64,000 nt of DNA from NCBI GenBank assembly GCA_029582155.1, contig CM055903.1:36312353-36376352 (forward strand), given 5' to 3'. Each line of letters opens with the position of its first letter. Position 1 is the first letter of the stretch. Source of the stretch: Panopea generosa. Its lineage: Eukaryota > Mollusca > Bivalvia > Adapedonta > Hiatellidae. The position numbers and the translations under genes were made by a program. Below are positions 37,728 to 51,470 of the stretch, one piece after another. A model generated the notes under the pieces. The model ran no database searches. It worked only from the letters and a program-made list of their open reading frames with translations, and had not been told where the DNA came from.

Positions 37728-40611
37728 ATACGGTCACATCAACATATTGACAAAGGATACGGCCACAGCAACATATTGGCATAGGATACGGCCACAGCAA
37801 CATATTGGCATAGGATACGGCCACAGCAACATATTGGCATAAAATACGGTAACAGCCAGTAACATCAAAGGATACGACCACAGCAACATATTGACATAGG
37901 ATACGGCCACAGCAACATATTGGCCTAAGATACGGTAACAGCCAGCAACACCAAAGGATATGACCACAGCAACATAGTGACAAAGGATTCGGCCACTGCA
38001 TCATGTTGGCATAAGATACGGTAACAGTCAGCAACACCAAAGGATACGACAACAGCAACATAGTGACATAGGATTCGGCCACAGCAACGTATTGGCATAA
38101 GATACGGTAACAGCCAGCAACACCAAAGGATACGACAACAGCAACATAGTGACATAGGATTCGGCCACAGCAACATAATGAAACACGGTACGGCCACAGC
38201 AATATTGTGACACAGGATACGGCCATAGCAACATATTGGCAAAGGATACGACCACAGCAACATAGTGACATAGGATTCGGCAACAGCAACATAATGAAAC
38301 ACGGTATGGCCACAGCAACATAGTGACACAGGATACGGCCATAGCAACATATTGGCAAAAGATACGACCACAGCTACATAGTGACATAGGATTCGGCCAC
38401 AGCAACATAATGAAACACGGTACGGCCACAGCAACATAGTGACACAGGATACGGCCATAGCAACATAATGAAACTCGGTACGGCCACAGCAATATTGTGA
38501 CACAGGATACGGCCATAGCAACATATTGGCAAAAGATACGACCACAACAACATAGTGACATAGGATTCGGCCACAGCAACATAATGAAACACGGTACGGC
38601 CACAGCAACATAGTGACACAGGATACGGCCACAGCAACATAATGAAACTCGGTACGGCCACAGCAATATTGTGACACAGGATACGGCCATAGCAACATAT
38701 TGGCAAAGGATACGACCACAGCAACATAGTGACATAGGATTCGGCAACAGCAACATAATGAAACACGGTATGGCCACAGCAACATAGTGACACAGGATAC
38801 GGCCATAGCAACATATTGGCAAAAGATACGACCACAGCTACATAGTGACATAGGATTCGGCCACAGCAACATAATGAAACACGGTACGGCCACAGCAACA
38901 TAGTGACACAGGATACGGCCATAGCAACATATTGGCAAAGGATACGACCCAGCTACATAGTGACATAGGATTCGGTCACAGCAACATAATGAAACACGGT
39001 ACGGCAACAGCAACAAAGTGACACAGGATACGGCCATAGCAACATATTGGCATAGGATACGGCAACAGCAATATATTGACATAAGATACGACCACAGCAA
39101 CGTATTGGCATAAGATACGGTAACAGTCAGATACACCAAAGGATACGACCACAGCAACATAGTGTCATAGGATTCGGCCACTGCAACGTATTGGCATAAG
39201 ATACGGTAACAGTCAGATACACTAAAGGATACGACCTTAGCAACATAGTGACATAGGATTCGGCCACAGCAACATAATGAAACACGGTACGGCCACAGCA
39301 ACATAGTGACACAGGATACGGCCATAGCAACATATTGGCATAGGATACGGCCACAGCAACATAGTAACATATGATATGGCCACAGCAACATAGTGATATA
39401 TGATACGGCCACAGCAACATAGTGACATAAGATACGGCCACAGCAACATAGTGACATATGATACGGACACAGCAACAAAGTGACATGGGATACAGTCACA
39501 GCAACATAGTGAAATAAAAAAAACGGCCGCAGCAACATATTGGCATAGGATACGACCACAGCAACATAGTGAAACACAGTACGGCCACAACAACATAGTG
39601 ACATAGGATACGGCCACAGCAACATATTGAAACACAGAACGGCCACAACAACAAAGTGACATAGGATACGGCCATAGCAACATAATGGCATAGGATACGG
39701 CAACAGCAATATATTGACATAAGATAAGACCACAGCAACATAGTGACATATGATACGGCAACAGCAACATAGTGACATAGGATACGGCAACAGCAACATA
39801 GTGACATAAGATACGGCCACAGCAACATAGTGACATATGATACGCCCACAGCGACAAAGTGACATATGATACGGCCACAGCGACATAGTGACATATGATA
39901 CGGCCACAGCAACATAGTGACATAGGATACGGCCACAGCAACATAGTGACATATGATACGGCCACAGCGTTATAGTGACATATGATACGGCCACAGCGAC
40001 ATAGTGACATATGATACGGCCACAGCGACATAGTGACATATGATACGGCCACAGCAACATAGTGACATATGATACGGCCACAGCAACATAGTGACATAGG
40101 ATACGGCCACAGCAACATAATGACATATGATATGGCCACAGCAACATAGTGACATATGATACGGCCACAGCAACATAGTGATATATGATACGGCCACAGC
40201 AACATAGTGACATAAGATACGGCCACAGCAACATAGTGACATATACTACGGACACAGCAACAAAGTGACATGGGATACGGTCACAGCAACATAGTGAAAT
40301 AAAAAAAAAAATCGCAGCAACATATTGGCATAGGATACGACCACAGCAACATAGTGAAACACAGTACGGCCACAACAACATAGTGCCATAGGATACGGCC
40401 ACAGCAACATAGTGAAACACAGTACGGCCACAACAACATAGTGACATAGGATACGGCCACAGCAACATAGTGACATAGGATACGGCCACAGCAACATAGT
40501 GACATAGGATACGGCCACATCAACATAGTGACATATGATACGGCCACAGCAACATAATGACATATGATACGGCCACAGCAGCATAGTGACATAGGATACG
40601 GCCACAGCAAC
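37728..40611. repeat. Satellite-like array, 29-bp unit, about 100 copies; minus strand open in all frames
   Basis: The unit GATACGGCCACAGCAACATA plus gtgacatag repeats at 29 bp (for example ggccacagc at 39902 and 39931). The left third (37728-39250) has more variants, including a cggtaacagccagcaacacc type; the right part is more uniform. The unit contains no TTA, CTA or TCA, so the minus strand meets no stop in any frame. Open frames up to 854 codons (37925-40489) result, with a 29-residue periodic Cys/Leu/Val/Tyr-rich translation. I regard them as by-products: overlapping frames are equally open and no start context or unique domain exists. Confidence 0.95.
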
Positions 40612-42089
40612 AATCGATATTAATTCTAATTGAATGGTTAAGAAAATACTGTTGATAAAATAAAACCAAGACAATCTCAAACAATAAATCATTGAAAACT
40701 AATCATTCCAATTATAATGCAAAAGAAAACAATCTTAAACAAATAAAATATGGGTTCATTAGAAGCTATGAGACGATTGGAATTTAAATGAATACAAATT
40801 GCTGTTTAAAAACCTATCCTACCGCAACTTTATCTGAAAATGGTATAAAAAAAACACTTCACCGAATATGTCTTGCTTGGAGTAAATCACAATTGATATC
40901 ATCGTGACAAAACAGATTGTTTGAAATCTTGTTCCGGATAAGAGATCAATATGGACAAATATAGTTCTTTCGATCCCGCATAATGCTAAGTATAGTTATT
41001 AACAACATTGCATTTGTTCTGTAACGGTTTAATATTCAGTGTACCAGCTGATTTCTGTTATATCTTGAAGTGATAACATGAAAAGCTACCATTTAGTTTA
41101 AAGTACCACGGACATCGGTTCGAGTCTAGTTTCATTAGATAGCTTCGTGTGAATAAACTTGCCAGTTACATGTTAACGGGCGGCGATCCTGGTCAGATCT
41201 AAGTTATTTCTCAATAAATTGTGGATTTAATATTTATCATATAAATATTTAAACTAACATAAAATGTCGTTCCTGCATCTGTTACGTAAGACACATGGAT
41301 ATATTTTGATATATAATCTACTGTAACGACACTCGTTACTATTCAGACTTACATGCCTGTCCGCAAGTTGTCGTCAAGGCTTCATGGACTTACATTGTTA
41401 AATTTAAATGAACACATAGCAATTTGATAGAGTTTCACTCAACTCTGCCGGAAATTTATAACAAAACAAAATGTATGTTTATTCCGACTTGTGTATAGTA
41501 CGTCGTCATAATAGACATACACAATAGATTAAATAACCAAATAGTTATAATAATGTTAATACTCTAAAATGCATATAATTTATTTCCGTTTAATCATAAT
41601 CTTTACGTAGCTGTTTTTCTTCTATAAATAATCTATATGATTCAAATATGACTTGAAAAATGCTATATGTAGACCCTTAAGTTAACTTTCTTTCAACTTT
41701 TTAATTCGATGTTTGGCGCGCCACGGTACACGCCAGATGCTTTGGTTAAATATTACTGTTACCCACACAATGACATGTCTTGATTGTGTGTTGAAGGTAA
41801 TCAATCATACACATGAGAAAACGCCATATAGTTATAGAAATACATTCGCACGCACGCAGACACGCACGCAGCACGTATACTGGAAATAGCTATTACTATT
41901 TCACTGACATTGTTCGGCAGACTAAAGAAATCTACCATTCATCATTTAGGTGATAATTAGGTTAAACTTATTTATTTTACTTCAGTTTTGAATCAAGTTC
42001 TCACAACTTGGACAATTCACGCTCGAAGTCCTCCTTGGTAGAATCAGTGATAAGCATATACGGAAAAAGTTCAAGGGCAACACACATAT
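40612..42089. other. Unassigned AT-rich sequence
   Basis: No gene. A GGTTCGAGTCT B-box-like word sits at 41118-41128 without a good A-box. An ACGC-type short repeat lies at 41848-41872. Confidence 0.5.
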
Positions 42090-42165
42090 CAGTGGCGGGG
42101 TGGAACCTTCGATCATGAATTCCGTGCTCTGCCTGTAGATCACGCGCTCCACGCGCTAATAAGTG
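42090..42165 (-). mobile_element. Possible tRNA-like SINE head, minus strand
   Basis: The minus strand reads TAGCGCGTGGAGCGCGTGAT near 42160-42140 (A-box-like) and GATCGAAGGTTCCACC near 42114-42099 (B-box-like). Spacing is plausible for a tRNA-derived promoter, but both boxes are imperfect and no SINE body is recognised. Confidence 0.33.
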
Positions 42166-42699
42166 TCACTGTCTGTAAATATTGACATGCAAATTCGAAT
42201 GCATGAAAGTAGCACATCACCAACTTGTCACCGCCTCGTGTTGTGCGTATAGGTGCACCAATAACTTTACATGTAAATGTCATCAGTCTGTTTCTAGTTC
42301 AATTCTCAGATCACAGTTAAAATTGTGCACGATGTCAAGTAGAAATATTATGTTGAGGTTCTTTGTAAAGCAACACTCGGCTATAATATGAACAGAACGA
42401 TTTGTGTAACAATAACGCAAACGATACATGATATAATGACAGTTTTCTTGGTAAAGACGATAGGTTTCTCAAAAGGTCATTGGGCACAAATTATAGTATA
42501 TATTTACTTATTTTGGTACATATATCAGATATGAAGTCATTTTGCAACCTATAACCGGGTCTGGCAAATTGAATATATCTCCGTAGAAATGCATGTTGAT
42601 TACAAATTACAAAACACTTGATTTCTCCATGTACTGTGCTCATTCCAACCTTTTTTTTCAATCGACTGACTCTCTGTCGTATCTTTGATTCCGTAGACT
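42166..42699. other. Unassigned sequence
   Basis: No supported feature. A 69-codon plus-strand frame (42182-42391) is Cys/Ser-rich without a recognisable pattern. Confidence 0.5.
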
Positions 42700-43230
42700 G
42701 TTATTTAACGTTGTCTAATGTATTGTTTTCGGTTGTTAATTTCATTGCAGTGTGATAACATATTTTCTTTAACATCTTGCTTTCTTTAAGTTTTACGTTA
42801 GTAGTTTCTAATTGTTCCATTTTCGCTTCCATATCTGATTCTTTGTTTTGAAGATCAGTTGCTGTGATTTCTAGTTTTATCACACTCAGTAAATTTTACC
42901 TCTGATATTGCCGACTACTCATCTTTACTTCTTCTTTGATTTGTTGCTTTGTTTCGCGTTTTCGTGTATCTAGTTTACTGATGAGTATTTATTGTGTTTT
43001 AATTTTTAAACAGTTTTTATATATATTCTTGGGACCCCACTTTACTCAATTTTTCAAGCAGCGTTTTCATTAATGATTCTATATCAATATCCTGGTTTGA
43101 TTTTATCGCCGGTTTGAACATCTCATCAATTTAAACCTGTGTTGATGATTGAGTCGTACTGTCGACCGCAATATTGCTTTTCTACACTTTCTGCAGTATC
43201 CGATAATATTTTTGAAAGCGATATTGGATG
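42700..43230 (-). pseudogene. Decayed coiled-coil reading frame, probably retroelement ORF1
   Basis: On the minus strand the last part (42883-42701) reads LEITATDLQNKESDMEAKME and QLETTNVKLKES, a clear heptad-like, charged coiled coil. Upstream, other frames keep coding-like text: SKLDTRKRETKQQIKEEVKM (~42985-42925) and, further up, MFKPAIKSNQDIDIESLMKT with LLEKLSKVG (~43120-43045), with stops between them. Composition and decay fit an old ORF1-like protein of a LINE, where coiled coils precede an RNA-binding region. That identity is an inference; a decayed host gene is possible. No RT lies next to it. Confidence 0.55.
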
Positions 43231-44040
43231 CTCTACTTAGTTTCCATTAGTTTAACTCAGCGGAACTCTATTTTTGTGCCGGAGCTCTCCTATTTGTGAA
43301 GGCATGTTGGATAACAAACATAAAATAAGGTTTATAGCAACTGTTGTTTCACTTGCTCCATATCCTGATTTATTTTCTTGTGTGTTATCAAATAACTGTG
43401 TCACCATTTTTTTTGTGTGTGTGTGTGTGTGTGTTTACAATCGTGTACTATATATTGTATGCCACCTGTATACCATGTGTATAACAGTTTTGCCACCAAC
43501 TAAGAAAAGTTCTCACAAATCACCCAAACTGTCAAAATAAACCCAAATAACATTCCCTTGTATACCTTAATACTATAGACTTACTTTAAACCAAAAATCG
43601 TTATCGCGCTTTTTAAATTTGTTTAAGCGGGAAAATTACCAGCGAGTGAAAAAAAAAACAGAACTATAAAATCAGCCAACGACGTTAGCCCCTTTAGAAA
43701 ACTCGGTTTATGTTTACACCAAACTTTAATCTCAGTTTGTACATGTCATATAGCAATGAAAAATCTCATCTACCATTAGAACCATAAGTATAATAACTCG
43801 GTTTTAGGTGGAATTGCTTCATACAATTGTTAATAAAGTGTTGTAGAAAGCTCATATCTCAACATAAATATTGCAGTTTATTAAAAATTAAGTGGCTTGA
43901 ATATTAAGTTAATATTTAATTAATTAGTGTGTTCCATAATAAGAAAAATCTTGTAAGGACAGGTGCCATAACCTTTAACTGTAATTTGTTAATTATGTCC
44001 ACTTTGCTACTTATAAAACATGAGTTTTGTTATAGCATTG
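43231..44040. other. Unassigned, with a short GT run
   Basis: A T-run followed by about 11 GT dinucleotides lies at 43405-43433. The plus-strand 88-codon frame across it is not supported. Confidence 0.5.
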
Positions 44041-44992
44041 TAGCAACCCTTAGTGTAACAAAAACCCTTAGTGTAACAAAACAGTTTTGTTACACTAAGG
44101 GGCGATATGTGACATATTGTTGCAATATGTAACGAAATTTAGGAAATCTTCTTCTTTATAATAGCCCTTTATATTATGGCAAATTACACAATTTATACAT
44201 TCAACCTGTTTAATACTGATACGTATTGCTTATACAACTGCCTTGAATAGGAGGTGGGATGGGGTGAGGGAATATAGTGCTACCCATGCCCGTCTGTCTG
44301 TCCGTCCGTTCTTCCGTACGTCACGATTTTCAGGTCAATGTCAGTGTTACTAAAAATAGAAAATCGCTGTCAATGCTAACCGGCATATTTTCCATTCGAT
44401 GCAAGTTACACAGATGTTCAGAACAGAAATACTTCGGATGCGTTTGCGTTTCATTTGTGGGTAAAGGTCAGTGTCATCATTGCTAAAAGTAGAAAATCAC
44501 CGTTACCACTCAACCGCCCTTATTTTAATCTAATTTAATGAAACTTCATATAGGATGAGTTTGCATTTCTGGATTCTTGGGTCAAGGTCACTATTCCAAA
44601 TTATAAATAGACATGATGCGGGGCATTCATGTCGTTTCAATGTTGTTCATGTTAGCATGGTTATTTCAGCTCACAAATAAGAATGCAAATATGCTGTGGA
44701 ATATCGAAATAATGATAACTGTAAAACAAAAAATTGTTTCAGTGAATGTTCTTTTTATTTTTCTTAACCAAATCAGATCAAAATTAACTTATGTTGTTAC
44801 ACTTAGGGCTGCAGTTATAAATAACGCTTAGTGAAACAAAAATAATCTTATCGTTGGAATAAGATTTTCTTCACCGTATTATATTCGCATCAATGTATTT
44901 TGTTACACTAAAGACTGCGGTTATAAAGAACATCTAGTGTAACAAAAATATACTTTGTTACTTATTTTGTTACATTATACTCCTTTAACTAT
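44041..44992 (+). mobile_element. Dispersed element with GTGTAACAAAA motifs, copy 2
   Basis: Second copy of the 3366-3985 element, longer by an internal segment (about 44460-44790) with repeated gtcaaggtca and ctaaaaatagaaaatc words. Its left end holds two direct CCCTTAGTGTAACAAAA words and one inverted, the latter forming a perfect 18-bp palindrome with a one-base centre (44065-44101). Its right end has the same motif in both orientations (44797-44985). There is no coding frame. Confidence 0.7.
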
Positions 44993-47232
44993 CTTGTAAT
45001 GCTTTACTTTGCCATACAAATACAATGTTACAGAATGATCGTGTACTCAAACATAGGTAATAATTATAAGCATGAACTTCCAGCGTCATTTGACTTTTTT
45101 TGTCCAATTAGAGTACAACAGATGTGAACACATTCAGCATTTTCACTTACTGCTATTCTTATGTGGATCCACCGTTCAAAGACTCGCACTGTAATTATTT
45201 CTAAATCAAGATATGTATTGCAGTCGTGTCACATGTCGTAATTTCCTGAATATTTGTAATTATCGGGCTTCTGTCCTATATTGCTTTATATAAATGGAGA
45301 TAAAAAAAAGTTTATGCAATAAGTAAAATGCTATAGGAGGATATAAGGCATCCATTGATCAATTAGATAAGTATAAGAGTCGAAGTGTTGAACATATTAC
45401 ATTTGATATTGGACCTTATACAAGTAGGGTCACCAGTTTGTTCTAAGCTTAAATATTTCAGTTGAATGGTTAAAAAATAAAAATACAGAAATAATCAAAA
45501 TAAATATTAGATTAATATAAAGATTGTTTGAGAACTTTATCTAAATTTATTTAAATTATTTCAAACTTATTTCAAGTTTAATATGTATTGTTACATATAT
45601 AGCAATATTATAAGAAATTGAATATAAACATATGCTTTATAGAAAGATTTCTAATTAAGCATTAATTATTTATGCAATTAACATATATTTGATGAAATCG
45701 TGAATTTGATTACAATATTAATATATTGAAAGCACAATGAATAGCACTATACAGAAACTTAAACGCTGACATATAACTACAAACAATAATTTTTATTGAA
45801 GGACGACGTGTGACCGTGATCCATTATCGTATCTCCAAGCCAATGAATTGAAATGGATGTTTGTCACGATATCGTTCTCACAGAAAATAAAATTCTTTTA
45901 CATCTCATGATCAACTGCGCTAAATATAAAACAACACAGGGTAAACAGTAATGTTTATTGACTAGGAAACTGACAGAAATAAGAGGGTGTAGGTCCAACA
46001 GGGGAAGTAATATTCATAAGGTAGAACTATCACAACAGCACAGCACAGATACAATTAATATAAAAAATACAAAACATATATTCAGAAGAGGTAATACATG
46101 TAAGCGGTCAGCTGATTGGCATAATCAATTATAGAAGACATCACTGGATTGCTTTAAAATGGCATGCAGGTTCTACCTACCTCGCTCTTTTTCATCGTCA
46201 TCTCATTATAAAACGAGACAAATGTCTAATAAAAGTGGCCCCGCCAGGCTTTCATCTTACACGTGAGGAAGCACGAATATGTGTATGGTGTAAACCAAAC
46301 TATGCTTAGATAAATGTATGTATGACAAGAGACATGTACTAGTAAAAATGGCATTGAACCCGAAATAAAAATAGAGAAAATACGTGTATATAGAGTACAA
46401 TGTTTGTTAATGAATTAATAAAATACCCTAGCTTATGTAGCCACTCGTGTAACTGCTATATAACTAGTATGTTTAGAGAAAGAAACATGTTCGTGGACTA
46501 CATATCCCCTTCAAATTATCGACTCTTATGAACATCATTAAACCGGTTAATTACACTTAACGGTGCCTTTAATCGATAAATGTTCCCAAGTGTAAGCAAA
46601 TAAAAGTCAATAAAGTCGGCTCCATGGAGAGCATTTTACAATATATAGAACATATATACATGTACACAACACAGAACATATTTAAGACAATAATTCGTTC
46701 CTTTTGTACGAAAATAGGTCATACTTAGATGGCACTTGGCACCTAATTGCACTAATGTAGCGATATATTATTTTGTCCAGGGTGATAGTTTCACATGTTA
46801 AAAAATTAATTTCTATGTCAGTGTGTGTCCGTCCTACTAATATATCGAGTAAATGCACAAGTATAAATTCCAATAAACTAAACATAGAATAATCTGCTTA
46901 GTTAAAACATCATTAACGTTGTTGCCAAAAAGTAATTATGCACGTTTACAGCAAAGGGCTGACCAACTGTTCTCGTAACTTAGATACGGCTAGTCTCTCA
47001 AAGTATTATAGACGTTTGTTGACAAAAACTTTATATATCAACATGAATATTTACAACACTAACAATGCGTCATGCTGTCAAAAGAACAGATGCATTATAA
47101 GAGAAAACAGATGAAGGGAACATTTTGAATAACGAAAAAGAAGAAGAAAATGATAATGATGATGAGTATGATGAACATTAAGGGAAAGATGATTGAGTGG
47201 AACTAAAAGAAGAACAACGAAAATATATAATA
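44993..47232. other. Unassigned AT-rich sequence
   Basis: No gene, RNA or repeat unit recognised. The last 100 bases are purine-rich and grade into the GAA repeat. Confidence 0.5.
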
Positions 47233-47285
47233 TGAAGAAGAAGAAGAAGAAGAAGAAGAAGAAGAAGAAGAAGAAGAAGAAGAAA
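47233..47285. repeat. (GAA)n microsatellite in a purine-rich tract
   Basis: About 17 GAA triplets, inside a broader purine-rich plus strand (47130-47340). Poly-Lys, poly-Phe and poly-Leu frames over it are artefacts. Confidence 0.96.
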
Positions 47286-49098
47286 ATGAAGGAAAACAAC
47301 AACAATAAAGAAGAAGATGAAACAAATCACGAAGAAGACAGTGGCCAGTGTAACTGGTGCCCCAACTGCTACTCGGTCCCCACAGTTATCCTTTTGCATA
47401 GGACGGTTAATTCTTCCGACTGAGATTTGGAAATGGAATTAGTAGAAACTGCAAAAATTACCACTTTAACGTTTATGTGTTACATACTACTTCTAGTTAA
47501 CAAAAGTCAGAAAATAAATCTGAAAACGTTCGCTTTTCCTCTTCCTCGTAAGTGATTTTGAGAAAGCACGCCATGTCATAAAAGTTCGTTTAATGAATTG
47601 TTCTGCCTTAAGTAACGTGTTGTTGATTGTGTAACATACATTGATAATTCAATTTGTCTAAGAAATAAAAGATCTTTAAAAGCACTTGATTTTTCTTTTT
47701 ATTGTTCGTGACAAACTTGCTACGACTTTGCGCGCGACCTTATCTGTGCTCGTCATAAAACAATTCTTCATCCAGGTGAAAAGGTTAATGTAGAACAATT
47801 GATTTTACTTAAACTTGTTATTTTACCAGTATCATTTTTTAAATGTGATAATGACGTTTTGCTTAAAAGCTTTCAAATTGGATATGAAATATATGTCTTT
47901 AATGTAAAAATAGTTGCCGCTACCAATGCATGTGTCAGATGGAATGCATTGACTTTCCGTATAAAGTGTCAGCAGCATCTTTTCTCAATTTTTTTGGCAC
48001 AGTATTTTTCTAAAAGCTTTCAAATCGATAGTTTTCGTTGTTAAAATTCTATAATAATATTTTATTAGTTATGTGTTTAATGACATACTGTTACTTAATT
48101 GTTAAATGTCACTGAAACTTGTCAAAATGGTAGTTTATTTTATCTTTTTGAGTATGTAGTTCTGCAGAAAGCTTTCACATCTCATAATTAAATCTATCAT
48201 TTGAATGTAAGAACAATTATTGTAATTATGCGTGTTTATGTTATGTGGTGAATGAAATACAGTGAGAATATACAGGTGTTGTAGATGATTCTAGCATAGT
48301 TGTGGTTTTCACCAAAGTCTATTGACTGTCAATTTAGATATGAAGATGTATGAATGCCAAGAGACGTAGGATTTTAAAGTATACAGCCAACATAATAAGC
48401 ATTAATAAACAAAATACGTATAGCAAATATTCCTCACAAGTACAGTACAAACATACAGAAGAAGTGACAGCAGTGGTCATCGACTTGAATGGTCAGTAGA
48501 AACAAGTATATGCTCAAGTTTTCTTACAAGAATGGCTTTGACATTTAACAGATAAGGTCATTTACACATAAACGTAACAGGATATTAAAATGTTTAGTGT
48601 TATTTCTGATGAAATATTTTACACTGCATGCACTACGGGGAACAATGAAAGTATCTACACTCGCAATATTTAAAATAACAATTTGGATTAAATTGTCATG
48701 CATTAATTTTAAGTATACAGCAATCACATTGTACCGTAAGGCATTACTTAACAAATATAATGTAGCAATGTAATGCATTGAAATTACCATATACTTACAC
48801 AATCACCAGCAAGACGTTTGCTAACTAAAGACAAGAAATTAAATAAAATAACAAAACATTTATTATGTACAACTACAAATGCTATGGAATATGTTTATTT
48901 ATATTTGCCTCATCAGAAAATCTACCATTTAATGAATCTCAATTACTCCCTGTCACAATATTCTATCTCATTTTATGCGTAATTGAATTATTCTTCTGTT
49001 TCCAATGTAAGTCCAACAATAATGTACAATATTCAAGTACATATTGAAAATGCTATCAATATCTATACAACCCGTCAAGATATCAAATAGAACTAACA
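47286..49098. other. Unassigned AT-rich sequence
   Basis: Nothing supported. The frames at 47799-48044 and 48545-48802 have no recognisable content. Confidence 0.5.
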
Positions 49099-49166
49099 AT
49101 TACAAATCTTTATTTATTTTACAGAGACTATTCTCATTCTCTGTAAAATAAATAAGGATTTGTAAT
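49099..49166. repeat. Inverted repeat, 29-bp arms, 10-base loop
   Basis: Bases 49099-49127 pair with 49138-49166, with 28 of 29 matches. The one mismatch is T opposite G, so as RNA the stem would be unbroken (G-U). No flanking duplication is obvious. Confidence 0.9.
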
Positions 49167-51470
49167 AAACACGTCAAACGTTATACATTAGATTTAGATT
49201 AATTTACAGGATATATTATTCTGACAGGTGACTAGTAACATGAAATGAAACACATATATTATTTATTAATTTATTTATTTAAGTGACAGGTACAATGTTA
49301 GATCTACAACATAAGCAAAAACGTTAAGAAATACCCAGATTAATAAGGTTTATAAGTCACTATTTTATCAAAATTGCAGTTACTTCAACAAATATATAAA
49401 GAAACATGCATATATAAGAGTTTCGGTTTGTATATTTTCAAACGCCTTCATCATAAGTTCGTTAACAAATTGTTTATATATGTATGTATTATATTATATT
49501 TTACGAAAGCCTCACGTGTTCAATGAAAAAACGAAGTTACATGAATAAACTTATCTATTTCTCGTTAGATTCAGATCTATTTATTGGATTATGTTACGTT
49601 ATACTAGATTACAATAGCCGTCAAGTGTTTTAATGATACTGATATTTTAATTGATTGTTAGATTCATTTATAGATACAGATTGTAACAATATAACATATA
49701 ACAACAATGTTTGTCAATATACTTAATGTGGATAGTTCAGTGCTGAAACATCAACACATGTAGAACATGTCATTTTTATTAGCATAAATGTATGTCAATG
49801 TTTATGGATAATTACATCGTTGAGTTACCTAGATTTTCCTTAGATCACCGTCGTTTCAATAATTACGGTTCTCTTTTGTTGGCTCGTTGCAAACCAACTG
49901 AGCCACAAGGTCTACATATACTGACTTGAAAGTGTTAAGAATGGAAACTTAAATTTAATGCGGCTAAAATAACATATAGTTATTTTCAGAAAAGGGTCTT
50001 ATGAGAATCTTTAAACTGTTTGCATGCCCAAATATAGTGTTACTTCTCCACTTTCATATTTGCTACAATTAGAATATGTTTGATACAATTTCTGTCATGA
50101 AACTAATATTATAAACATTATATAACATTACTATAACACCTGTATAGCGCATCTACAAGATATGCCTGTGGGCCTATTGGATGTTGGAAATAAACGTATA
50201 CTACGTGTACTTCACATAACATTCACAATTTATACAATGACACACACAATTTCAAGAATTTCGATTTAAAATTAAAAACTTATTAGCTGATTCACATCTA
50301 TTTATCTGCAACTAGCACTGATGTACACTACTCAAACACATTCTATGTTTAGGTAATAAAATGAACTTAAGTAAAATTATTCATAAACACAATCAGAAAA
50401 CTAAGCCTAATGTTGCAGATTGTGTCAGGTAAACCCGTAAAATTGTCAGTACAGCTGTCTTTAATTTCATAAAATCTGTCAGAATGTGAAGGGAGCATTA
50501 ATATCAATAATTCTTCACATGTTTTGGTTGTACTGTCATGATAAGATATAAAATCAATAATTTGATTAGAATATTGTTATTTCAATATGTACCGCAATGT
50601 TGACAGAAATAATAAGCAAAATGCTTTGGAGAGTATTGATAAGTGTTTTGGCATAAATAATCTAAAGGTGTCTTAATAATGTATCGGATTCATCTAAATA
50701 TATTTTAATCTACATAACACACAACTGTTCAAATAAAATGTGTGTTTTTTTAGTATAAACACAATATATAGGATGATGAAGACACAAAATGGACTTCTTC
50801 CTGGTATTTATTAAAATGTATAATTACAGATCAATACAATTCCTTTCAGCTCTTTAACATAGGCACCGTAATTGAATTGCTATCGGCTAAGATAATCACA
50901 GTATTATAAACACGAATTTGTAGAAATTTGTTAATCGAAAGAGTGGAAAAGTGTAAAGCACCTTAGCCTTTGTTCAACTCAGTACATCATTAATTGCTTA
51001 TCCGATAATTATGAAATAATTTGTGTTTATTTCAAACAGAAGAAGATATCAAAGATGCCTTAAATATGTAAGACACCATTCAGTATGTCATGACAATTCC
51101 AGCCTTTTACCTCATTATACTTACAAAAATAAGCCACTTCGTTGGATTTAGAGTCGGCTTAGATGTCAATATTTGTTAGTTTGCACTAAGCCTATCCTGC
51201 CATTTGTTCGTTATTGCAAATTCAATAGACCGAAATAAAAGTATGTGTTTTATTTGATGGGAAAGGTATGCACGCGGAACATGTTAGTAAGTTTTCGAAT
51301 TTTCTTTCGGGTGAGTGGGTCGTCAAATTTGAATAATTAGCATGTTAATAGATCATACTGATTTAACAACATCATTAGGCATCAAATGATTATATTTGAT
51401 GATGATCCGTGTTTTTTTCATGATTATGTATTTGTTACTATCGTATTTGTATTAATAAAATTGTAAAGAA
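49167..51470. other. Unassigned AT-rich sequence
   Basis: No supported feature in 2.3 kb. Confidence 0.5.

Noticed and set aside
37925..40489. 854-codon open frame, minus strand, as a large membrane protein gene
   Set aside because: It lies wholly in a 29-bp satellite whose unit lacks TTA, CTA and TCA, so openness is automatic. Other frames over the same bases are equally open, and there is no unique sequence or domain.
41100..41130. tRNA or SINE from the GGTTCGAGTCT word
   Set aside because: B-box core without a matching A-box or arms.
47078..47423. Lys-rich or Phe-rich frames
   Set aside because: They translate the GAA microsatellite and its purine-rich flanks.
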